DNA of 48,050 nucleotides from an uncultured Bacilli bacterium. Lineage in GTDB: Bacteria; Bacillota_I; Bacilli_A; RF39; UBA660. The notes below the pieces were generated by a model, which was not told where the DNA came from, made no database searches, and saw only the letters and a list, made by a program, of their open reading frames with translations. Made by a program: the position numbers and the translations under genes. Position 1 is the stretch's first letter, and every line of letters starts with the position of its first letter. The stretch lies in NCBI GenBank assembly GCA_910583745.1, contig CAJTZC010000013.1, positions 1 through 48,050 on the forward strand, in the 5' to 3' direction. Shown here piece by piece: positions 7,942-14,551 of this stretch.

Positions 7942-8508
7942 ATGAAAAATTTTAAAAATAATTTTATAGTTAAATTCGTAGTCGCATTATTTTTAATAGG
8001 TGTAATCATAGGCTTTTTATTCTACTTTTTTTATAAACCAGACCTTGCGGCCTACTTGGAGTCGTTTAAAAGCCTCCTACAGACCTCTCACCAGAATACG
8101 TTTCTATCGAGCATCGTCGTCGTTTCCATGATTTTTATTTCGTCGATATCCCTCATTGGCCTTCCCATCTTGTCATTCTATCTCTTCTACGAAGGTCTGA
8201 GCATCGGCTTCACATTAGGCCTATTTTTAGGCGTATACAGTGTCAAAGGTCTGTTTTTCTATATCGTTTTTCTGTTCACTTCCAAGTTACTGTTTTTGCT
8301 CATCGTGCTCTATTTCTCAATTGTCTCCATTCGCTACTCACTTAAATTTGTCGATGCGATACTGAGCAAAAGCCGAGAAAACCTCTACAGCACGATTGTC
8401 TATCAGTTCTATAGGTACTTACTCGTCCTTCTCGCTGTACTCATAAATAGTACGATAGTTTTCTTTGCCGCCAATAAAATAGCCTTGCTTCTAATAAATT
8501 TGATTTAA
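7942..8508 (+). CDS. spoIIM: Stage II sporulation protein M-like membrane protein
   Basis: A 188-residue polytopic membrane protein with about five hydrophobic segments. It matches Bacillus SpoIIM in order and spacing: GVIIGFLFY near the N-terminus, SLIGLPILSFYLFYEGLSIGF in the middle, a KGLFF segment, and RYSLKFVDAIL near residue 137. SpoIIM works with SpoIID and SpoIIP to remove peptidoglycan during engulfment of the forespore; its partners are not in this window. The ribosome-binding site is CAGGGAG, with a TATAAT sequence upstream. An inverted repeat at 8519 probably ends its transcript. Confidence 0.75.
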   Translation: MKNFKNNFIVKFVVALFLIGVIIGFLFYFFYKPDLAAYLESFKSLLQTSHQNTFLSSIVVVSMIFISSISLIGLPILSFYLFYEGLSIGFTLGLFLGVYSVKGLFFYIVFLFTSKLLFLLIVLYFSIVSIRYSLKFVDAILSKSRENLYSTIVYQFYRYLLVLLAVLINSTIVFFAANKIALLLINLI

Positions 8509-8518
8509 AATAGAAAAT

Positions 8519-8562
8519 CTCACTTCTTTATGATATAATCAATAGGAAAGAAGTGAGGTTTT
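8519..8562 (+). terminator. Inverted repeat: spoIIM terminator overlapping the mnmA promoter
   Basis: CTCACTTCTTT (8519-8529) and AAAGAAGTGAG (8547-8557) are perfect 11-bp arms, followed by GGTTTTT. This reads as a terminator for the upstream gene. The loop holds TATAAT (8534-8539), and the right arm provides the ribosome-binding site of mnmA, so the same DNA may also act as an operator or promoter. Confidence 0.65.
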
Positions 8563-8563
8563 T

Positions 8564-9670
8564 ATGGCTAAAAAAGTGGTAGTAGGAATGAGTGGGGGAG
8601 TCGACTCCTCCGTAGCAGCATACCTTTTAAAAAAGGAAGGATACGAAGTAATAGGGTTATTCATGCGAAACTGGGATTCTATGCTCAACAACGACATCGA
8701 AGGAAATCCAAACGACGGGCCAATTTGTCCCCAAGAACAGGACTACAACGATGCGAAAAGTGTCGCAGACTTTTTAGGCATCGAACTTCATCGCGTAGAT
8801 TTTATAAAAGAATATTGGGATGATGTCTTCACTTATTTTCTAGAGGAACTAAAAAAAGGAAGAACACCCAATCCAGACCTCATGTGCAACAAATACATCA
8901 AGTTTGACCTCTTTAAGAAGGAAGCGAAGAAACTTGGCGCTGATTTCGTTGCGACAGGCCACTATGCGAGATTGGAGAAGGGACGCCTTTTGAGAGGCAT
9001 CGACGACAACAAGGACCAGACATATTTCCTCGCCCAAGTGCCCAAAGAAAATTTTCAAGATGTCCTCTTTCCAATCGGCGGCATCGAAAAACCGGAAGTA
9101 CGACGCCTTGCCGCCTCGATAAGTCTTCCCACCGCGAAGAAGAAAGATTCGACGGGAATTTGTTTTATCGGAGAGAGAAATTACCAAAAATTCCTGCACA
9201 ACTATCTTCAGCCGAATCCTGGAGACATCGTCGATGTCGAAACCGAAGAAATCGTAGGCATGCATACGGGGCTCATGAATTATACGATTGGACAAAGACG
9301 AAATGTCGGATTAAGTGGCCAAAAAGAAAAGCACTATGTCGTCGGCAAAAACGTAGAGAAAAACATCTTATACGTCGCTTTTGGAGACGATTCGAAATAC
9401 CTCTACAGCGATGCCTGCATCATTACAGACATCAACTTTATAAGCGACAAAAGACCATCGAAATGCACGGCGAAATTCCGTTATAGAAGCAAAGACGTCG
9501 CCGTCGAGTTGGAATACATGGACGACAAAACGATAAGGGTGAAGTACCCAGACATGACGACAGGAGTGACTCCAGGACAAGCCTGCGTTCTATACGATGG
9601 GGAGGAATGCCTCGGAAGTGGCATCATCGATACGATTTATAAATCGGAAGAAAAACTTTGGTATCTTTAG
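8564..9670 (+). CDS. mnmA: tRNA-specific 2-thiouridylase MnmA
   Basis: A 368-residue enzyme that puts sulfur on uridine 34 of the tRNAs for Lys, Glu and Gln. The PP-loop ATP-binding motif GMSGGVDSS lies at 8-16. The first catalytic cysteine is in NPDLMCN (about 108) and the second in STGICFIGERN (about 204). NYTIGQRRNVGLSGQ and the C-terminal beta-barrel are typical. Full length for the family. Sulfur is probably supplied by a cysteine desulfurase, such as the SufS at 35347, but that link is inferred. Confidence 0.97.
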   Translation: MAKKVVVGMSGGVDSSVAAYLLKKEGYEVIGLFMRNWDSMLNNDIEGNPNDGPICPQEQDYNDAKSVADFLGIELHRVDFIKEYWDDVFTYFLEELKKGRTPNPDLMCNKYIKFDLFKKEAKKLGADFVATGHYARLEKGRLLRGIDDNKDQTYFLAQVPKENFQDVLFPIGGIEKPEVRRLAASISLPTAKKKDSTGICFIGERNYQKFLHNYLQPNPGDIVDVETEEIVGMHTGLMNYTIGQRRNVGLSGQKEKHYVVGKNVEKNILYVAFGDDSKYLYSDACIITDINFISDKRPSKCTAKFRYRSKDVAVELEYMDDKTIRVKYPDMTTGVTPGQACVLYDGEECLGSGIIDTIYKSEEKLWYL

Positions 9671-9709
9671 GCGATACAAGTCTTTTTTTGACGAAAAGTC
9701 AAGTTTTAG

Positions 9710-9739
9710 TTGACAACACAGTGTCTAGTAGAGTAAAAT
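9710..9739 (+). promoter_or_regulatory. Promoter of the HTH gene at 9771
   Basis: TTGACA (9710-9715), an 18-bp spacer, then TAAAAT (9734-9739). GACA-ACACAG-TGTC forms a small inverted repeat over the -35 end and could be an operator for self-regulation. Confidence 0.6.
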
Positions 9740-9770
9740 TGAATTGTAAAGCTAGAAGGGCGGTATACAT

Positions 9771-10550
9771 ATGAATAAATTAAATGAAATTTTACAAGAA
9801 TTGGGAATATCGAAAGTAAAGCTCGCTAAGTATTTGGGCGTCTCTAGACAGATGATATATAACTATTTGGAATTGGAAAGCATAAACAAGTGGCCAAAGG
9901 AAAAGAGAATCCTTCTCTTTAAACTTCTCGATATAGAAGAGGGCAGTGATGCTGAGCTCGAAAGAGTAAAGATTACATCTGAATATATCATGGACGTAGA
10001 ATCTAGATTAAATCAGAGCATTAAGGACACGATAGATTTAGACAACATCTCCGATTTGAAGAAACTCAAGAGAGAAGAGCAACAGTTGTTTTCGAGTATG
10101 ACATACATCATCAAGGACAGACTTACAGATGAATACAAACACGCTGAAAATGTCGCAGCTTTGACATACATTTGTCATCTTCTACAATCGTTGGATAGCG
10201 TGAAAGAAGTAAAGTATTTCATCGCATACATAAGCAAGTTTACAGGTTTCACACCACCGAACGAGTTTGCTTTCAACGAGGACGAACAGTTTATGTTGGA
10301 AGGAATTGTACACTCTGCTATGGGTCTTTACACACACGGCGGAGCAAGCAAGAGCAAAGTCATCGATGCGCGCGCTAGGTTTGTTCAAGAGATAGAGAGC
10401 AAAAACGAAGAGAAACTATCGAGAACACAACAGCTAAATACAGTTAAAATTCAAGCTCTACGCGAATTGGGATACTCAGAATTGACTTCTGAAAATGCGG
10501 CAGAAGTCTTTGAGAGAATCGCCGAAATCGAATCGAGAAAAGTGGGGTAG
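9771..10550 (+). CDS. HTH (XRE-type) DNA-binding protein next to dif, function unknown
   Basis: A 259-residue cytoplasmic protein. The first about 55 residues form an XRE-type helix-turn-helix (ISKVKLAKYLGVSRQMIYNY). The remaining 200 residues are helical and charged, and I do not recognise them. It is the last chromosomal gene before the terminus site and is on the leading strand. Position alone suggests it could bind terminus DNA or regulate locally; nothing in the sequence proves this. The ribosome-binding site is GAAGGGCGG, 8 bp before the ATG. A terminator follows at 10560. Confidence 0.8.
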   Translation: MNKLNEILQELGISKVKLAKYLGVSRQMIYNYLELESINKWPKEKRILLFKLLDIEEGSDAELERVKITSEYIMDVESRLNQSIKDTIDLDNISDLKKLKREEQQLFSSMTYIIKDRLTDEYKHAENVAALTYICHLLQSLDSVKEVKYFIAYISKFTGFTPPNEFAFNEDEQFMLEGIVHSAMGLYTHGGASKSKVIDARARFVQEIESKNEEKLSRTQQLNTVKIQALRELGYSELTSENAAEVFERIAEIESRKVG

Positions 10551-10559
10551 AAGAGGGGG

Positions 10560-10594
10560 AATCGCTCTAATAAAAAGAACGATTTCTTTTTTTT
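10560..10594 (+). terminator. Rho-independent terminator after the HTH gene
   Basis: AATCG-CTC and GAA-CGATT pair with one mismatch (10560-10567 with 10577-10584). A run of T follows to about 10594. Confidence 0.65.
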
Positions 10595-11087
10595 GCACCC
10601 CTACCCTTAACGACTAGCTAAAATTACATGAGACCTAGAAGAAGTTTACTTTGAAATAATTCAATAAAAGACATACTAAGGTGATTCAGGTACTCTAATA
10701 AATATATTATAGAAAGTTACTTTTTTTCATATCACTCCTCCTACTATCAAAATCAGCAAAAAGAGGGGAGTCTACCCCACTTAAACCAACATTAGCGATA
10801 TAAAACTACTTATTCGCATCATGAGAGATCACGAGAGGTTTTTAGTTGAAGGATTGGTCATCTAAATTCTTCTAGAAAGAGATGCTGAGTTAAATCATGA
10901 AGCGAATTATAGCAACAAATAGCATATTAACGATTATAAATGATAACAAAATTTTTACATCGAAATCAGTAAAGTTATTTTAAAAGGATTGATAAAAAAG
11001 AGTCTATATTATATAATAGTAATAATAGGATAAGCAAGAGTTAAACATAAGACAGAGAATTGTTCATCTTCTATAAGATTATTAACA
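10595..11087. other. Non-coding A+T-rich stretch before the prophage
   Basis: About 490 bp between the HTH-gene terminator and the left Xer site. I find no open frame with a convincing start and ribosome-binding site on either strand, no tRNA and no clear repeat. It is chromosomal DNA just left of dif and may be decayed sequence from earlier insertions. Confidence 0.5.
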
Positions 11088-11115
11088 ACTTCTCATAATA
11101 CATACTATTTTATAC
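11088..11115 (+). other. Left Xer attachment site (attL), degenerate second arm
   Basis: The first arm ACTTCTCATAA and core TACATA are identical to the site at 17912. The second arm reads CTATTTTATAC instead of TTATGTTAACT. That is expected if recombination joined the chromosomal first arm to a phage core and phage second arm. Confidence 0.8.
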
Positions 11116-11117
11116 CT

Positions 11118-11146
11118 AAAAAGAGGCATACTTTATGCCTCTTTTT
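11118..11146. terminator. Bidirectional terminator at the prophage left edge
   Basis: AAAAAGAGGCATA and TATGCCTCTTTTT form a perfect 13-bp stem around a 3-nt loop. It ends the leftward repressor gene and also blocks transcription coming from the chromosome. Confidence 0.9.
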
Positions 11147-11327
11147 TTATATATTCCAAAATGTCTTTATCTGAAATTTTTAAAACTTTAACTATTTTTT
11201 TGAAATTCTCTAGAGTAGGGAATATTTCTCCTTTTTCCATTCTTTGAATAGTTCTTATGTCTCTATTTAAAATGTCGGCTAGCTCTTGTTGGGTATATCC
11301 TCTAAGTATTCTATATTTCTTAAACAT
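11133..11327 (-). CDS. Prophage XRE-family repressor
   Basis: A 64-residue protein that is almost entirely one helix-turn-helix domain (YTQQELADILNRDIRTIQRM, about residues 11-30, then EKGEIFPTLENFKKIVKVL). It is transcribed away from the phage genes. The intervening 260 bp carries four palindromic sites and a strong rightward promoter, so it is very likely the phage repressor controlling both directions. Its 3' end overlaps the terminator stem at 11118. Confidence 0.9.
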   Translation of the reverse strand: MFKKYRILRGYTQQELADILNRDIRTIQRMEKGEIFPTLENFKKIVKVLKISDKDILEYIKKEA

Positions 11328-11340
11328 ATTTCACCACCCG

Positions 11341-11454
11341 GACATATTATGTCATATTATTGTTTTGTGTGTTACGGTAAAATATGCCGTAAAAAATGTT
11401 GACAAAAAATGTCGTATATAATATACTTTAGTCATACGGCAAATATTGTCGTAT
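11341..11454 (+). promoter_or_regulatory. Prophage early promoter with four operator-like palindromes
   Basis: The rightward promoter is TTGACA (11399-11404), a 17-bp spacer, then TATACT (11422-11427). Around it lie four dyads: GACATATTATGTC (11341), TACGGTAAAATATGCCGTA (11373-11391), GACAAAAAATGTC (11401-11413, overlapping the -35) and an imperfect 21-bp dyad at 11434-11454 that begins ATACGGCAA and ends GTCGTAT. The repeated TACGG/GTCGTA half-sites suggest repressor binding sites. Confidence 0.75.
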
Positions 11455-11468
11455 TCACTTCCCAAAGT

Positions 11469-11533
11469 CCTCGTGTTAACTGGGTATGTCGTTGTAGCCA
11501 CTAATTTGCAAGGTGTCTTACGACCTCACGAGG
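11469..11533 (+). ncRNA. Possible structured leader RNA of the prophage operon
   Basis: CCTCGTG (11469-11475) and CACGAGG (11527-11533) close a 65-nt region inside the leader of the rightward transcript. A smaller stem (AGGT with ACCT) lies within it. I do not recognise a known riboswitch class. It could instead be a DNA replication or packaging structure. Confidence 0.35.
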
Positions 11534-11587
11534 TAAAATGCAAAAGTTATCCTAGTTGCTTAAATAAAATAGAAAAGAGTTGGAAAA

Positions 11588-11785
11588 ATGGAAAAAAATG
11601 TTGAAAGACTAAAAGAGTCTTTTACTGAATTAGTAGAAGCAATGCAAGATGTATTTGTTTTAGATAATAAAACTTTAGAAACAAAATGCAACGCCCTCGA
11701 AAAATTAGGTGCTTTTGAGTATTACTTAAGAGAACTACTTAAAAATTACGAAGGGAGTATCAAAGATGAAACAATCAAAAAATAG
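11588..11785 (+). CDS. Prophage small protein, unknown
   Basis: A 65-residue acidic, helical protein and the first gene of the phage operon. Ribosome-binding site GAGTTGGAAAA. No family recognised. It overlaps the next gene by 20 bp, a sign of translational coupling. Its position before the putative ssDNA-binding protein suggests a replication or regulatory role, but this is a guess from order only. Confidence 0.65.
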   Translation: MEKNVERLKESFTELVEAMQDVFVLDNKTLETKCNALEKLGAFEYYLRELLKNYEGSIKDETIKK

Positions 11786-11990
11786 AGAGATTAATAGATT
11801 AAATCTTATTAACGATTTGGCACTTGTAGACACTTACATTTATGCTTCAAAAAATCATTATATTTTTGAATGTACAACAATGGAATTGAACGTGTTAATA
11901 CTTAGCTTAATCGAAACTCTTATCGAAGCCAGATTTGATTTAGATTTTCTCTTTGACAAACTTTATGAGTTAAGAAAGGAGTGTAAATAG
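11766..11990 (+). CDS. Prophage small protein, unknown
   Basis: A 74-residue protein of mixed charge, rich in Leu, Ile and acidic residues and without a membrane helix. Good ribosome-binding site (AAGGGAG) inside the preceding gene. Its stop (TAG) is directly followed by the next ATG at 11991. Family not recognised. Confidence 0.65.
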   Translation: MKQSKNREINRLNLINDLALVDTYIYASKNHYIFECTTMELNVLILSLIETLIEARFDLDFLFDKLYELRKECK

Positions 11991-12308
11991 ATGAAAACGA
12001 AAATTATGATTTTAAACGTTTTAAATTATTCTAACGACAACGGACATGGAACACGCGTAAGTTATGTCTTAGTTGACGAAGATAAAGTCGCAGATACAGA
12101 ACGTTTTAAAGGTTTTACGCAAGTAGATAGTTTCTATTATAACCAAGAAGTATTCAAAACTTTGCCACTTGGAATTATTGGAAAAGTGATAGAAGCTACA
12201 TTTACTACTAGACCTAACTATAAAAATCCTTTAAAGGTAACGAACGTATTAGAAAGTGTTACTTTCAATGGTCGTACTATCTCTTTGGTACAATCCGAAA
12301 AACAATAG
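11991..12308 (+). CDS. Putative phage single-stranded DNA-binding protein (pV-like)
   Basis: A 105-residue, probably all-beta protein. Ribosome-binding site AAGGAGTG. Length, predicted beta content and location before the coat gene match the single-stranded DNA-binding protein (pV) of filamentous phages, which coats the replicated genome before assembly. Aromatic residues are frequent (FKGFTQVDSFYYN). Sequence identity to any named pV is not evident, so this is an analogy of size and place, not a clear homology. Confidence 0.5.
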   Translation: MKTKIMILNVLNYSNDNGHGTRVSYVLVDEDKVADTERFKGFTQVDSFYYNQEVFKTLPLGIIGKVIEATFTTRPNYKNPLKVTNVLESVTFNGRTISLVQSEKQ

Positions 12309-12384
12309 TCTTTATTTTAAAAGTTATACTTCGGTGCATAGCTTAAATCGAGTAGGCTATATCAATCAATACAATCATACGGTG

Positions 12385-12525
12385 ATGTATAATATGTTAA
12401 TTTTAGAAAAAAATATTTTTTTCATAAATTCATGTAAAGATTATTATAACTTACAAAAGCCGAAGCCAACTCTAAAAAATAGATTAATAAATCGATTTAT
12501 CGATTTGTTAATACGCCTTAAATAA
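12385..12525 (+). CDS. Possible small basic prophage protein
   Basis: An open frame of 46 residues with a lysine/arginine-rich second half (KPTLKNRLINRFIDLLIRLK). The ribosome-binding site is poor (GGTG directly before the ATG), and an in-frame ATG nine bases later is also possible. It fills the gap between the pV-like gene and the coat gene. The frame could be chance. Confidence 0.3.
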   Translation: MYNMLILEKNIFFINSCKDYYNLQKPKPTLKNRLINRFIDLLIRLK

Positions 12526-12548
12526 AAAAGGCTAGAAAGGATTATTGT

Positions 12549-12752
12549 ATGGAAGGTAGTACAACAACAAATACAGTTGATTTCAGTGGTTTACTTTCAG
12601 CTTTAACCGGTTCTATCACACCGACTCAAGTATTGACAGTGTTAGCCGCAGTTATCGGTGTTGGAATGGCTTTCTTCTTGATGTGGCTAGGTGTACGCAA
12701 GGCAATCCGTGCGTTTACTAGTGCAGTTTCAAGTGGAAAACTTTCACTATAA
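12549..12752 (+). CDS. Putative major coat protein (pVIII-like)
   Basis: A 67-residue protein built like a filamentous-phage major coat protein: a polar, weakly acidic N-terminal part (EGSTTTNTVDFSGLLSALTG), one membrane helix (VLTVLAAVIGVGMAFFLMWLG, about 29-49), and a short basic C-terminus (RKAIRAF...GKLSL) that would face the DNA. No signal peptide is visible, as in some inoviruses. Ribosome-binding site AGAAAGGA. It is followed directly by a terminator at 12758, which would give it more transcript than the genes downstream, as expected for the most abundant virion protein. Confidence 0.8.
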   Translation: MEGSTTTNTVDFSGLLSALTGSITPTQVLTVLAAVIGVGMAFFLMWLGVRKAIRAFTSAVSSGKLSL

Positions 12753-12757
12753 TTTTA

Positions 12758-12796
12758 GAGCGATTCGCACCTTAGGGCGATTCGCTCGTATTTTTT
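12758..12796 (+). terminator. Terminator after the coat-protein gene
   Basis: GAGCGATTCGC (12758-12768) and GCGATTCGCTC (12777-12787) pair with a single T-T mismatch, followed by ATTTTTT. Partial termination here would lower expression of the assembly genes. Confidence 0.8.
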
Positions 12797-12812
12797 AGAA
12801 AGGACAAATAAA

Positions 12813-12938
12813 ATGGATAAAGTTATATCATTTGTATTTATATATTTATTTATGTTTTTGTTAAATAAATTGTTTAACAGAATTATAAAGCACGGTATTA
12901 AATTATTTAAACGAGTTAAGGAGTATTTAGAAAAATGA
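12813..12938 (+). CDS. Prophage small membrane protein
   Basis: 41 residues: a hydrophobic segment at the N-terminus (ISFVFIYLFMFLLNKLF), then a basic tail (NRIIKHGIKLFKRVKEYLEK). Ribosome-binding site AGAAAGGAC. It overlaps the next gene by 4 bp (ATGA). In size and layout it resembles the small virion-tip proteins (pVII/pIX) of filamentous phages, but the assignment rests on shape only. Confidence 0.65.
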   Translation: MDKVISFVFIYLFMFLLNKLFNRIIKHGIKLFKRVKEYLEK

Positions 12939-13096
12939 CCGAATTAGATAAGCTAGACAAAGAACAATTAAAATCTTTATACAAACTATTTAAATGGTAC
13001 AATGCTTTGCCGAAAGGAACGCGAAAAGAAGTATTACATCAATTGAAAGAAAAAATTAAACAAGTAAGCGAGGTGTCAGCAAGTGATTTCATTTGA
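12935..13096 (+). CDS. Prophage small basic protein, unknown
   Basis: 53 residues, highly charged and helical (TELDKLDKEQLKSLYKLFKW at the start, KGTRKEVLHQLKEKIKQV later), without a membrane helix. It overlaps both neighbours: 4 bp with the gene before and 14 bp with the ATPase after. Ribosome-binding site AAGGAG. Function unknown; the location suggests an assembly role. Confidence 0.6.
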   Translation: MTELDKLDKEQLKSLYKLFKWYNALPKGTRKEVLHQLKEKIKQVSEVSASDFI

Positions 13097-13826
13097 CGCG
13101 TGTCGCGAAAGTATCAATCCTAAAAAAATTTATGATTGGGCAAAATATAAACTGGAATTTTTTAAGGAGCACCCTAACTACTTCAAACCCGACGGCTTAG
13201 TAGTTTTTACGGGGGCACAAGGCACTGGGAAAACTTTGAGTGCCGTCAATTATGTCGAAAATCTACTCGAGAGATATCCTAAGTCTATATTAGTAACTAA
13301 TCTAAGTTTAAGAGACTATCCGTTCGATAATGAAAGGGTTTTCCCTTTCATAAATGGAGATGACCTTTCAAGATATAACAACGAAGAATTAGGCGTTATT
13401 TATCTAATAGATGAAATACAGTTGTATTTCAATAGTTTAGAAAGTAAAAACATCAATCCCGAGGTTATGGTGCAGATATCTCAACAGAGAAAACAACGAA
13501 AACATATCGTTGCTACAAGCCAAGTTTTCGGAAGAATGGCGAAGCCATTGCGTGAGCAATTCTCTAGCGTTCTTGTTTGCAAGAACTTCTTCGGATTTGT
13601 TCAATTCAACAAACTAGTTGACCGTGACAGTGTCGAAGACAATGACAACGGTACAACTTTAAAAGGAAAGGTAAAAAAACGCTTCTTTTGGTTTCACAGT
13701 CCAAAATATTATGGACGATATGATACTTATTATGTAATACAACAAAATAAGTTTGTGGCAGAAGAAGAAAAGAAGGTGGGAATATATGGAACTGAATTAT
13801 CAATGTGTGTTGGAATTAGTAACTAA
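13083..13826 (+). CDS. Zot/pI-type phage assembly ATPase
   Basis: A 247-residue P-loop ATPase of the zonular-occludens-toxin/pI family, which drives extrusion of filamentous phage. Walker A is GAQGTGKT (44-51), Walker B is VIYLIDEIQLYF (D110, E111), and QISQQRKQRKHIVATSQ matches the conserved segment after it. Starts with GTG after a GCGAGGTG ribosome-binding site. The C-terminal membrane helix and outer domain typical of pI are absent. A separate 47-residue membrane protein begins in another frame inside its 3' end (13786) and could supply the anchor. Confidence 0.9.
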   Translation: MISFDACRESINPKKIYDWAKYKLEFFKEHPNYFKPDGLVVFTGAQGTGKTLSAVNYVENLLERYPKSILVTNLSLRDYPFDNERVFPFINGDDLSRYNNEELGVIYLIDEIQLYFNSLESKNINPEVMVQISQQRKQRKHIVATSQVFGRMAKPLREQFSSVLVCKNFFGFVQFNKLVDRDSVEDNDNGTTLKGKVKKRFFWFHSPKYYGRYDTYYVIQQNKFVAEEEKKVGIYGTELSMCVGISN

Positions 13827-13929
13827 TTGTATGACATTAGCATTTCCTATCGCTTTAATATTTATGATATCACAAAAAGTTGTCGGGATTTTTGTGTCTT
13901 TCGTGTTCGGGAAAGAGGTAGATTTCTAG
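13786..13929 (+). CDS. Prophage small membrane protein overlapping the Zot gene
   Basis: 47 residues, mostly one long hydrophobic stretch (CMTLAFPIALIFMISQKVVG, then IFVSFVFGKEVDF). Strong ribosome-binding site (AAGGTGGG) inside the Zot gene, 41 bp before its end and in another frame. The stop overlaps the next start by one base (TAGTG). It may be a minor coat protein or the membrane part missing from the ATPase. A longer frame for the downstream gene, starting at 13827, is unlikely because it would run through this gene. Confidence 0.7.
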   Translation: MELNYQCVLELVTNCMTLAFPIALIFMISQKVVGIFVSFVFGKEVDF

Positions 13930-14435
13930 TGTTTACACAAGTTGAATATACGTATCTAGAGAATTTAATCGAGACTTATGTATTAAATGGAGATTATAAG
14001 TCCTATTTAGCATACACAAATACAGATTTGAGTGGTAGTTATACAACAGATACTTACGATTTCTTTGTAATATTTTCGAAAGAAGATATTACAAGTAATG
14101 TAAATAATTTTAGCGTAAGCAGTGGTCTTAAGATATCCGTTAATAGTAGCCAAGCAAGTAGGAACTACGCTAACGGACCTCGGGTAGAGTTCGCTGAACT
14201 CTCCGGGGTCGTTAGTGTTCCTTCTTATGAATTTATCTATACAAACGCTCTTCAAAGTGCATATCCGGATATTTTGGCAAAAGAAGTGGCAGAAAATAGA
14301 ATGAATTACGAAAATAACATTGCTTATAACATAACTAAGGACGAATTTTATATTATGCCCTTATTCATGGGAATTCTTATCATGATGTTATTTCTTAAAT
14401 GGTGTTTCCCTATGAAAGGTGGTAAAAAAGTATGA
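13929..14435 (+). CDS. Prophage minor coat-like protein with C-terminal anchor
   Basis: 168 residues from a GTG start with AGAGGTAG upstream. The body is polar and probably beta-rich (SSGLKISVNSSQASRNYANG). The C-terminus is a membrane helix with a basic tail (MPLFMGILIMMLFLKWCFPM then KGGKKV). No signal peptide is visible. The position, between the ATPase and the large adsorption-like protein, suggests a minor virion protein. A striking 44-nt hairpin lies inside the gene at 14171-14214. Confidence 0.65.
   Translation: MFTQVEYTYLENLIETYVLNGDYKSYLAYTNTDLSGSYTTDTYDFFVIFSKEDITSNVNNFSVSSGLKISVNSSQASRNYANGPRVEFAELSGVVSVPSYEFIYTNALQSAYPDILAKEVAENRMNYENNIAYNITKDEFYIMPLFMGILIMMLFLKWCFPMKGGKKV
14171..14214 (+). 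repeat. Long near-perfect hairpin inside a phage gene (candidate packaging signal)
   Basis: The inner stem AGAGTTC-GCT-GAACTCT is perfect. It extends outward through GACCTCGGGT on the left and CCGGGGTC on the right, with a few bulges, to TAAC and GTTA at the base. Filamentous phages use such a hairpin in single-stranded DNA as the packaging signal; its place in a coding region here is unusual. Confidence 0.7.
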
Positions 14436-14551
14436 GTGAATTTAATTTGTGGGTTATTGCTATGAATTTAATTGCTATCACTATAACACTAAACGAGATA
14501 AAAAAAGAACTCCACGAAAGGAACGTGAAAGAACATGAAAAAGATAATTAA
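14432..14551 (+). CDS. Prophage small membrane protein
   Basis: 39 residues: a short hydrophobic N-terminal helix (LWVIAMNLIAITITL), then a charged tail (NEIKKELHERNVKEHEKDN). It starts inside the stop of the previous gene (ATGA overlap) and overlaps the next gene by 17 bp. Tight coupling to both neighbours supports it as real. It resembles small virion-tip proteins in size only. Confidence 0.6.
   Translation: MSEFNLWVIAMNLIAITITLNEIKKELHERNVKEHEKDN

Noticed and set aside
12256..12525. Long version (89 codons) of the frame before the coat gene
   Set aside because: Its first part overlaps the pV-like gene out of frame; only a shorter start at 12385 is conceivable.
13827..13928. Extended N-terminus of the protein ending at 14435
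   Set aside because: This part overlaps a well-formed small membrane gene in another frame and has no ribosome-binding site; the GTG at 13929 has AGAGG upstream.
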